The notes beneath the pieces were generated by a model, which had not been told where the DNA came from, did no database searches, and saw only the letters and a list, made by a program, of their open reading frames with translations. Of a stretch of DNA of 64,000 bases, positions 12,901-25,354 are shown one piece after another. The stretch covers positions 15,269,461-15,333,460 of the forward strand of contig NC_135561.1 of assembly GCF_964340395.1 (NCBI RefSeq). The letters run 5' to 3'. This DNA is from Glandiceps talaboti (Eukaryota; Hemichordata; Enteropneusta; Spengelidae). Every line of letters begins with the position of its first letter. Position 1 is the first letter of the stretch. Position numbers and translations under genes: made by a program.

Positions 12901-15234
12901 TTGGGATATTTTCTGATAATCACAGCTATTCATATCCTACTTGGTTAAAGTTAATATACAATAATAACACTTCAGCAAGCTTGTAAGTCAATGTCCTGAG
13001 AGCAAATCTAATGTTCATGGGATCAAGTACAAAGTATTCAACCTCATCTATCTGTAATGTGAAAAATAAATTTTGAAAAAGCTAGTTGACACAAGTTTGA
13101 TTATGTAGAGTGTATTAAACTGTAAACATTATGACTCAGCTTGGTATCAACAGAATGGTCTTTAGTATGTTTATGATAAGGATGCAATGGGTCCTTAGGT
13201 CAAACATGATAACCATGCCTGATTTGTGCACTTTTAAAGTCCGGGGTTATATTCCCAGAAAGGGGGGGGGGGGGGGGGGGGGGTTACTTCAAAGTGAATA
13301 CATATCACTTAGTCATAAACCAAAACACAGTATTTTAGGAATCAGAAAAATAAATACACACAAGTATGATTTCATATAAGAATTTGGAAAAAAGGAAAAC
13401 GGTACACCATATTGTATCCATATATCCTACATGTAACTTTGTCTGACCCTGTCAGGTGCTAGGTGTTAGCCATTCTCGCAAACCAGAGTTATTATTTCTA
13501 CCACTACATTTCGAGGCCCGTTAAGAATGTTGCCGTAAAATTAGGCCATGGTGTGCGACGATGGGTGTCAGCTAACATGAAAGGAATGCTATCTTAGAAA
13601 TTATCAACTGGTACTTTCAAAATACCACTCACTCAATGCAATGCTATCTCAGAATTGGTGTTTTTCTTGATTTATATTTTTAGTTGGTTCTACTGTTTAC
13701 AATCTTCTATGTACGGTATTATCGATTCAAGAAAGACAGTGAGACGAGTACAACTATTACAGGTAAGATATGTATTTTTTGTTTGAAATTCATGTACTTT
13801 TAAAAAAAAAATTCATTTTATGACAATTTTCTTGATAACTTGAGTAAATATTTACTGTGGCATGTCACAAATGTTAATAATTTGTTGCCTTCACAATTGT
13901 AAATCTGTTTACAAACAATGCTAGATGTGACAATTGTACTATTTTAAAAGGTTTTGCCATAGGTAGGTAGGTAGGGTGCAGCCACTTCCGTTTTTTGATT
14001 ATAATCGATTGCATTCGCGATAGCGTGTGTAAGTGGCATGTAGCATGTGATCTAGCAAAAGTAGTCAACTTTAAGTGACAACTGTCAATTTATGCACCAA
14101 AATGTAAGTCTTCAGTGTAGATTAGGCGGCCATCTTGGAAAGCGGCCACCATGTTGGATTTTCAGATGTCGAATCGGATAGATTTACAACATAACCCACT
14201 AAGAACATCTATGCAAAGTTTCATGCTTGTATCACAATTTGAATGATACCCTCTCTTATCTGCTCTACTAAACTGGGTTTAATACATAATTGTAATACTT
14301 TGTAAGAATTTTGAGTGAAAAGTAATCACATCTAGTCTACAAGAAATATCATCAATAAGTATTAACAGAACTATCACAAGTCACTAGTCCAGATATTGAG
14401 AAGTGACGTGTACATTTTATACAGATTATTCACAGTGTTTTTGCTAAGGTTTGGGAACCCCGGTAACAGAAAGGGGGAAAGAGGTAAAACTGGTAGTGCT
14501 TCCCATGCAATGTATCATAGTTTAGGTGGGGAACCCCGGTAAAATGATGTGGGAACCCCGGTAGATTTTACCTACTTACCGCCCTTAAATAAAACACTGA
14601 TTCAATACTTGTGTAGTAGACATTGTGTAATTACTGTACATACGTCTTTCTTCACCTTTCAGCTGTGTTAGCACTGACTGTAGCTTTACTGGCAGTGGCC
14701 CTTGTACCCGTGGATATATTCCTGGTATCCTATATGAAGTATCCCAATGGAACTTTTAAGGTCAGTATATTAGTCTAGTGCTATACCTGTTGACGTTTTC
14801 TACCATCACTGTCCTCTCCATGTATAGTCAAAGCTGACAAATTTCACCAAAGCTAAACCTACTGCTGGGGAAAGGCTGAACAGTGCATGTCAGTAGTAAT
14901 CCATCACAAACTGATGGGCAGTTGTAATTGATTACTTCATTCAGACAATATTGCTCATTAATATTCAATTAGTACGGCTGTTTGACTTTATATCAATGCT
15001 CCAATACCATCAAAATTATCGTTGTCGGGGATAAACACAGAATCTTGTGCTAGAGTAACCAGTGTGACTATATAGTGGAGATGATCCTAGTAATCATAAT
15101 TTGTATAGGAAACTAGACTATCAGTTTATATACTAGTTTTACTGTTTGCCTTGCAAGCAAGAAAGCAATATATACTCTAGACTAGTACTCTTTTCAAAGT
15201 TGGAGATTTTGGAAAGATAGATAGACAGACAGAC

Positions 15235-15281
<47 letters not shown>

Positions 15282-15333
15282 GTCAGACAGACAGAGACAG
15301 ATTGCCATTGATTGATCGATTTTGCTTGCTTGC

Positions 15334-15367
<34 letters not shown>

Positions 15368-18300
15368 TTAGGAATGGGCCAGTAACAATGGAAGTAGAGA
15401 AGCTATTGGAGATATGATGCTGTATTGTTACTATTGTAAGTACATTTGATATCTTTAACTATCACCAGTGTTGTCAAACTCAAATCTTATGTCAATAAAA
15501 ATATATTTGCTCAGAAACTTCTGGAAAATGGAACATTTGAAGTGATCAACCATAACTTGTTGAAACATGTCGTTGATTGATTATTAGTCTGCACAAGAAA
15601 AGTCAAGAGAATCATGGAATAATCTAAGAAATGGGGGAAGCTATGAATTCTAAAGTAAAGCTCAAAATTAACTTTGTTCTTTGGCAGTCGCAGTGCACTT
15701 CTACCAATTTTCAAAATTGGTAGCCCAAGGATGGTGACCATTAGTCCCATAATTACAAAACTGAAAACAGCGTTCCTCTATTGGAAATATGTTTGTTGTT
15801 AAAATACTTTCCTGTTCCTAAACCGTCTATCCTTTCAATGTTTGCTTTAATTAGCGGTAGCCTGAGTGGGTTACCAGGTGCAAAATATTTGTAGCTCCAT
15901 GACAAGAATTGGTAGTTTGTGGACACAGGACTATTAATTTTGAGCTCTGATATAAGCATTAGTATCATGTTAATAGTAGTTATTTTGTTTGATTTTACAG
16001 CAATGTACTTATTGGAGATTGTCTTCATGTTTCTACTATTGCCATTTATGTATTTCTACTATGAAGAGTATGATGAAGATTCAACCACTAAAAGTGTAAG
16101 TTATTATAAACCTCTAGTTAGGTTCAATATTGGTCTCCATAGTAACACCATGTATTCTGTAAAAGTGTAAGTTATTATAAACCTCTAGTTAGGTTCAATA
16201 TTGTCTCCATAGTAACACCATGTATTCACTAAAAGTGTAAGTTATTATAAACCTCTAGGTAGGTTCAATATCGGTCTCCATAGTAACAATATTGGTCTCC
16301 ATAGTAACACCATGTATTCTGTAAAAGTGTAAGTTATTATAAACCTCTAGTTAGGTTCAATAGTGGTCTCCGTAGTAACAATATTGGTCTCCATAGTAAC
16401 ACCATGTATTCTGTAAAAGTGTAAGTTATTATAAACCTCTAGTTAGGTTCAATATTGTCTCCATAGTAACACCATGTATTCACTAAAAGTGTAAGTTATT
16501 ATAAACCTCTTGGTAGGTTCAATATTGGTCTCCATAGTAACACCATGTATTCTGTAAAAGTGTAAGTTATTATAAACCTCTAGTTAGGTCCAGCATTGGT
16601 CTCCATAGTAACAATATTGGTCTCCATAGTAATGCCATGTATTCACTAAAAGTGTAAGTTATTATAAACCTCTAGTTAGGTTCAATATTGGGCTCCATAG
16701 AATCACCTTGTATTCTCTGTCACATGATTACTGACAAGTGCTTTGGAATTGAGGACCTGATTCTGATTCTATGCATGTTACAGCAGCAATCCCTCATCTC
16801 GGTTCATTTGTTGGCTTCTCCTATCGGATAGAGATTGCCTGTCGCCACCTCCTGTGTAGATCCCTAGTCTATCAATATCTACTTGGTGTACCCAGGTCCA
16901 TAAAATGTTCTACCTCTGTTGATTTCATGGTCTTTCCCCATTCAGTCCACTGAAGAAATCAATTTAGTCTAGACACAATATTTGGACATGGTAACATTTC
17001 CTGCAAGAATGAATGTTCATACTCAGTAATGAATAGTTCTACTCACAGAGTCAAACAGTTTCTTGGAAGCAAATCCCCAAATCTCCACATACATAATAAC
17101 TCCTTCTTTTCTTTATATTTGTCCACAATAGCGTATTTGTGGAGCTCTGAAGTTCACCATTGTGTTTGTGATTATAGCGGGTGTGTTGCTACTTATAGGG
17201 TAAGTATACTGTAATAAAATGTTAATAAAAGTGACAATATACAAAACTGAAATACCATGGTTCTTAATTGAGACCCAGTACCCCACCCCACCATATTTGA
17301 GCCCAAGTAGGAACATTAACATTGCCTACTTTCACCAAGAAATTTTGTGTTTTGCCTTTGTACATATTATGTATAAGCCTGAGTAGTTTACTTGGACTGA
17401 AAATTGTCGCACAAAGATATTAGCGAGAAGACAATGTATACTTTTAGACAGAGATGTATATACAGATATAGTGATAGAAGTGAAAAAGACCGAGAATTTG
17501 CAATATGTAGATATTACAAAATGTACTTATATACTACCCATAAACACAGAATTTGATTAGTAAGGGGCATTTGTCAAGTTGGCAAATAACTTTGTATTCT
17601 ATTTGCAGTGCATTTATACCAACCCAAGCACCACCAAACAAAAATGAAACAGAATGGCAGAAATTACAGGATCTATTTGAAGGGTTAGGAACAAACCGTA
17701 AGTTACTACTCTGTACAGTATATTGTCAGCTGTGTCTTCATTTAACTACACTGTATGACTTTTGATCAAATTGAAACTTCAAAAGTACTTGGCAGATCTA
17801 CATAAAAAAAAACATCGTCTTATTATTATTATTAATAACAGCTTGGATTTCAGTATTAGTTAAAATATACTGGTTGTGTTCTAATATACTGTATTCCAGT
17901 TTTTATATTTGCACGAATACTTGCAGTGTTCTCTATGCTCGTGAAAGTGCAGCTGAAAACACTGCAAGCACCAGTGCAAATACCCCTGACTACCCACACT
18001 GGTGGAACTCACATGGAATGGGGTTCTGTTATTATTACATATTTTTATCCAAAACAGTAAATTTCTATAACAATATACTGTTCTCAGCCCCCCCCCCCCC
18101 CCACTTGAATAACTTCTGTGTTGAAAGAAATACTCTGTTCGTTAACAAGTGCCATTGCCACTGCCATGACTGTAGATGGTGTCAACACTCCAGACACTTG
18201 CTTATTCTTGCCATAGAGGGCACTTTTCTGCAAAATGTAAAGGGCATGTGAAAATAAAAATATTTTTTTATTTTGATGTCGGAGCTGAAAATTTGGGTTG

Positions 18301-21300
18301 GTCAGGTAATGAGAAACAGAAAAAAAAATAGGGTCATCCTAATCAGTATAATATTGATTTGGTTTTCAATCTGTCAGATGGAGAGAATGCAGTGTCATTT
18401 TGCATTAATTGCCTGACTCTGATTGGCATGCTGTTACTTGTTGTGTACACGGTAAGTCGAACTTTGATTGGCATGGTGTTACTTGTTGTGTACATGGTAA
18501 GTTTAACTTGGTGTTACTTGTTGTGTACATGGTAAGTCGAACTTTGATTGGCATGGTGTAACTTGTTGTGTACATGGTAAGTCTAACTTGGTGTTACTTG
18601 TTGTGTACATGGTAAGTCTAACTTGGTGTTACTTGTTGTGTACATGGTAAGTCGAACTTTGATTGGCATGGTGTTACTTGTTGTGTACATGGTAAGTCTA
18701 ACTTTGATTGGCATGGTGTAACTTGTGTACATGGTAAGTCTAACTTTGATTGGCATGGTGTTACTTGTTGTGTACATGGTAAGTCTAACTTTGATTGGCA
18801 TGGTGTAACTTGTTGTGTACATGGTAAGTCTAACTTTGATTGGCATGGTGTAACTTGTTGTGTACATGGTAAGTCTAACTTGGTGTTACTTGTTGTGTAC
18901 ATGGTAAGTCTAACTTGGTGTTACTTGTTGTGTACATGGTAAGTCGAACTTTGATTGGCATGGTGTTACTTGTTGTGTACATGGTAAGTCTAACTTTGAT
19001 TGGCATGGTGTAACTTGTTGTGTACATGGTAAGTCTAACTTTGATTGGCATGGTGTTACTTGTTGTGTACATGGTAAGTCTAACTTTGATTGGCATGGTG
19101 TAACTTGTTGTGTACATGGTAAGTCTAACTTTGATTGGCATGGTGTAACTTGTTGTGTACATGGTAAGTCTAACTTTGATTGGCATGGTGTTACTTGTTG
19201 TGTACATGGTAAGTCTAACTTTGATTGGCATGGTGTAACTTGTTGTGTACATGGTAAGTCTAACTTGGTGTTACTTGTTGTGTACATGGTAAGTCTAACT
19301 TGGTCTTACTTGTTGTGTACATGGTAAGTCTAACTTTGATTGGCATGGTGTTACTTGTTGTGTACATGGTAAGTCTAACTTTGATTGGCATGGTGTAACT
19401 TGTTGTGTACATGGTAAGTCTAACTTGGTGTTACTTGTTGTGTACATGGTAAGTCTAACTTGGTCTTACTTGTTGTGTACATGGTAAGTCTAACTTGGTC
19501 TTACTTGTTGTGTACATGGTAAGTCTAACTTTGATTGGCATAGTGTAACTTGTTGTGTACATAGTAATTTAAGTCTGACTCTGATCGATCAGAAGCAAAT
19601 CTCTTCCGAAAACAACAGACATGCCATAGCAATACTGTTACTTGCAACATTTCAAACTGAATACAGCAAACACATAATTCCTGTCTATAAGTAGTGTCCT
19701 GTTTGTTGTTGTGTTGTTTGGTGCAATGTGCTGTGTCAAATGCACTGAGTGTTTCCCTGGTGTTGTGTTGTGTTGTGTTGTGTTGTGTTGTGTTGTGTTG
19801 TGTTGTGTTGTATGATGTGGTGTGGTGTGGTGCTGTGCTGTGCTGTGTTGTTTTGTGTTGTGCTGTGTTGTGTCAAGTGCACTGAGTATTTCCATGCTAT
19901 TGTGTTGTGTTATGTTTTGTGCTGTACTCTGCTGTATACCGCTGTGCTGTGTCATGTCGTGTGTCGTGTCATGTTGCGTCAAGTTGTGCCATGTAAAGTG
20001 TACTGAGTATATATTGCCCAGCTGTTGTCAATGTTTGCGTTGTTTTGAAATTGTATGTTTTTGCTGACAGGCATATGGTATGAATGCACTGCCAATTGAT
20101 ATGATCTTTGGTACCAAGAATGCTAAAGATGAAATCCTAGAAGTACAAGAAGATGGTGATGCAATCAAAGGAGAAATAGCTAGTATCAAAGGAAAGGTAT
20201 GACATCACTAGCTAGTATCAGGGCAAATGTATGACATCACTAGCTAGTATCAGAGCAAAGGTATGACATCACTAGCTAGTATCAGAGTAAAGGTATGACA
20301 TCACTAGCTAGTATCAGGGCAAAGGTATGACATCACTAGCTAGTATCAGAACAAAGGTATGACATCACTAGCTACCATACATTAAAGGTATGGCAGTTAT
20401 GTCCCTTTCTTAGCTTTTTCATGACATGAAACAGAACCAGTCAGTCAATTAGATGTTGTTAAAATCTTGATGTAGATTACAGCAACTTTTTACCCATTTA
20501 AATGCCAACTCACCATAAACATTTACAACAACATTTATTATAAACTAACTGAAGTGTGTTTTTTGAACTTTGACACAGTACAAGACCAAGGGACGTACCA
20601 TGTCGAGGCGAGACAGAAACAGAATCTCGGACCTCGAACAGAAAGAGAAACTGATCAAAAGAAGACGACGCCATCTACAGAAGGCCAATACTAGCTGGTT
20701 GAATAGATGTTCTTTGTTATGGAGACCCTTTGAAGTGATACTAGGGATAGTTTTATCACTACTGGCATTACTAATAATGTTATCTTTACTTCTTACAAGG
20801 TTAGTCAACTACATGTAGTAGCAATTTACTCTGAGCCGTTTCAACTGTGGGTGATTGGTATATGCATACATTCTATCTCAGCTATCTGAGCAAACATGCT
20901 TTTTCCATGAACTGTTTGTGAATTTCTTTGTACACAACTAAGTACAAGTTAGTCTTCTTTGTCCTTTGATTGGAATGCACGTATAATCTCTCCTCTAGAC
21001 CTTTATAAGTGTGAATGATTATTATGTACATACAAACTCTCACTGAACTGTTATAACTCAGTTGATGATTAGTGTTCACACATATACATGTATAACTGCC
21101 GGCATCAGACCATGGACGAACAGAACCTGTTACAAACAGTGAAAGTAAACAACTAAATTGGATTAATAACACTTGGCACCACACGTTGGAACAGCAGAGA
21201 CTTGTATTACACACCATGGTTAAGGGTTTGATAAGAACAGTTTTATGGCCTCTTTATGTGCACATGAAATGCCAGGGGGACTGGAAATTTGTTTGTGAAC

Positions 21301-23638
21301 GTGAAGTATTATGTAAAGTGGCCATAAAACTGTTTTTATCAAATGATGGAATGTCATACAAGTCTCTACTAATATGATGTGTAGGTGTTATTAATCCAAT
21401 TCAATTGTTTACTGTCTCTGTTTGTAACAGGTTCTATTTGTCAACGGTCTGATGTCGGTAGTTGTATATGTGTTCTTGGCATACCACAGCAACTGATCAA
21501 ATGTCATGTGAACTGAAGTCTATGTTTTATATTAGCACAAAAACTGAATGTCCATATTTTATCATACCACAGTAACTCATAAATGCCATGTTTTTAGCTT
21601 ATCACAGTAACTGAATGTCATATTTTGATTACCATAGTAATTGAATGTCATATTTTGATTACCATAGTAACTGAATGCCATGTTTTTGATTACCATAGTA
21701 ACTGAATGCCATGGTTGTGATTAACATAGTAACTGAATGCCATGTTTTTGATTACCATAGTAACTGAATGCCATGGTTGTGATTAACATAGTAACTGAAT
21801 GCCATGTTTTTGATTACAATAGTAACTGAGTGATATGTTAATTTGTGTGTTACCATAGTAACTGACTGGCATGTATTTTGTTCTATTTCAGTATTGATAA
21901 ACTACTACATTCCCTTGGACCTAAGACAGGTTATATCTTACCACAAAGTACTCTACCCAATCCACTTGATATAACGCTAGTCTATTGCCAACAGGTTAGT
22001 ATACATATCACTTCCATCCATCCATCTGTCCAACCATCCACCCAACCATCCATCTATCCATCCATCCATCCATCTCCATCCATCCGTCCGTCCATCCATC
22101 CATTCATCCAACCAACCATCCAACCAACCAACCATCCATCCTTCCATCCATCCATCCACCAATTCATCCATCCATCCATCCAACTATCCATCCATCCATC
22201 CATCCATCCATCCATCCACATCCATCCATCCATCCATCCATCCATCCATCCATCCAACTACCCATCCATCCATCCATCCATCCACATCCATCCATCCACA
22301 TCCATCCATCCATCCATTCATTCAACTATACATCCAACTATCCATCCATCCATCCAGTCATCCATCCAACTATCCATCCATCCATTCATCCATCCAACTA
22401 TCCATCCATCCGTCCATCAGTCAAGTGAGTTATTCTGAACATATATTAATTCAGGTGGTTGTCAAAGGTTCGCACATTTCAGAAAGTTTGGTAACAAACA
22501 AACCCAGATGTAATAGAATTACAGTGATTGAATTATTATCACTTACTATCTTTTTGTATTGATAACAACTTGATGATCAAATCATGTTTTATATTTTGTA
22601 GGTCTTTCCTCTAGATTACGTAGTGATGTGTTTAATTATCCTGTATTTTGTATTTGCATCCATGGCTGGTGTTAGGAAGATTGGAATCTGGTTCTGCTGT
22701 CTTCGTGTAAGATCAATTATTATTCTCTAGTTTCTCTAGATGTGTTTTCACTAGCAAAATGAGAGACAGTTAACACCTGTAGTTTCTTAGCTAGAAATGT
22801 TTTTTACTAACCAGCTTAGAGACTGGTAATACCTTCCATAGTTACTGGTTGGTTACCAGAAAGGGAGAATTTGAGGGTTTGATGACTGTTTCATCATTTT
22901 AATGTCAAATGTTTAGATTGAGACTTTCATTGTATCAGCAATTTCATTATTGTCACCCTTACATGTTACTACATTCAGATAGAGTACTACTCCTGTGAAT
23001 TGTAGTATTGTGACTTAGTTTATGTGTAAATGTGTTTCCACATACCGTAGTTTAAGGCCATTTGTGTTGGTATACTTTGGGTAGTAGCACCCCTGGGCTC
23101 TTGGTGCTTTCTGCTGCACTGTTACGCGCTTTGCTCATGGAAGTATGTCTACAGAGAATACCCAACCACACAATCATTCAAATACCCATGTATACCCACA
23201 GGGAGAAGTGAGCATGTAGTTGATTGATTGATTGATCAATTGATTGACTGATTTATTTATTGATTTATTATTTGGTTGAATGGTTAATCTTTGTGGTGAA
23301 ATAAAACTTATTTTTTGTTTGCTCGGTGTGATAATCTCCCAGAAGATAAGAGATAAAGCTATTTGCAAGTGCTAAATGTAACCAGTCTCTTGGCAATTAT
23401 AAGATTATGGGTGTTTTACTTTACTTAAGAGAAGAATGGGCAAGATGTGTCCTTATTTAGTCAGTAAAGAGTCAATTACAGAGAAAAGTAGCCAGGGAAG
23501 GAAGAAAAACAGTTTTATATCATCACAAAAATTAGTGAGACATTTGATCAATATCACACACAAAATAAGTTTTATTGCACCACAAAAATTGACCATTCAA
23601 TCGATCAGTCATTCAACCAAATAATAAATCAATCAGTA

Positions 23639-23681
<43 letters not shown>

Positions 23682-25317
23682 TACATGCTTGCTTCTCCCT
23701 GTGGTATACAATGCCCACGTGCATTTGTCCTAGGTTTCTGTTATGATATGGAATGGCATGAGCCTAGACCTGGTGCCTTAGCAAGCAGTTCCACATGATT
23801 TATTAAGTTGTAACCAATTCTGTATTATAACACACTGATATAATGTGTGGTTTTATTTTTCAGATGTTTAAAATACGTCCACACAGAACCAAAACACAGG
23901 GTCTTCTCTTTCTCTGTTTTATACTGATGTTTATCATTCTGGCATTGAATGTTATGTTCTTTAATACCATCCCACAATATGTAATGTACGGTTCACAGAA
24001 ATATCAGGTTAGTGTATTCTACAATACCATCCCATAATATGTAATGTACGGTTCACAGAAATATCAGGTTAGTGTATTCTACAATACCATCCCATAATAT
24101 GTAATGTACGGTTCACAGAAATATCAGGTTAGTGTATTGTACACTACCATCCCATAATATGTTATGTATGGTTCGCAGAAATATCAGGTTAGTGTATTCT
24201 ACAATACCATCCCATAATATGTACTGTACGGTTCACAGAAATATCAATACCATCCCATAATATGTACTATACGGTTCACAGAAATATCAGGTTAGTGTAT
24301 TCTACAATACCATCCCATAATATGTAATGTACGGTTCACAGAAATATCAGGTTAGTGTATTCTACAATACCATCCCATAATATGTACTGTACGGTTCACA
24401 GAAATATCAATACCATCCCATAATATGTACTATACGGTTCACAGAAATATCAGGTTAGTGTATTCTACAACACCATCCCATAATATGTAATGTACGGTTC
24501 ACAGAAATATCAGGTTAGTATATTCTACAATACCATCATACAATATGTAATGTATGGTTCACAGAAATATCAGGTTAGTGTATTCTACAACACCATCCCA
24601 TAATATGTAATGTACGGTTCACAGAAATATCAGGTTAGTATATTCTACAATACCATCCCATAATATGTAATGTACGGTTCACAGAAATATCAGGTTAGTG
24701 TATTCTACAATACCATCCCATAATATGTAATGTACGGTTCACAGAAATATCAGGTTAGTATATTCTACAATACCATCCCATAATATGTAATGTACGGTTC
24801 ACAGAAATATCAATACCATCCCATAATATGTACTGTACGGTTCACAGAAATATCAGGTTAGTATGTTCTACAATACCATCCCATAATATGTAATGTACGG
24901 TTCACAGAAATATCAGGTTAGTGTATTCTACAATACCATCATACAATATGTACTGTATACAGTTCGCAATAGGATGAAACTAACCCATGGAAGGGTTCTT
25001 CCCAGAGTATTTGAAACAGTGCCATGGATAAGATCATACACACTTTTGATAAGGTTCATTTATTGATTAACTGATTCAGGCAGTGTTTTATAAAAAATAT
25101 TAAAGTTCTGAAATATGAAATAGTTGTGTGACTTATGTCAATACGCAGTTATTTTATTTGATGGATTTTTTTTTTGTTATTTAACAGAGTGTGAGTGGTA
25201 ATGTGACAACAGTTGAACACTGTACTACCAAGACAAATATAGGTAAAGTACAATTAGTGAATATTAAATAACGTTTATTGTGTGCACACAGACAGACAGA
25301 CAGACAGACACACACAG

Positions 25318-25354
<37 letters not shown>

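Noticed and set aside
18583-19287. Repetitive Met-Tyr-Thr-Thr-Ser open frames up to 125 codons on the minus strand
   Set aside because: They are antisense by-products of the LMBRD1 intron 8 minisatellite.
21878-22438. 186-codon frame starting before exon 11 and running into Ile-His-Pro-Ser repeats
   Set aside because: Only 21892-21994 is LMBRD1 exon 11; the rest is the TCCA microsatellite after the donor.
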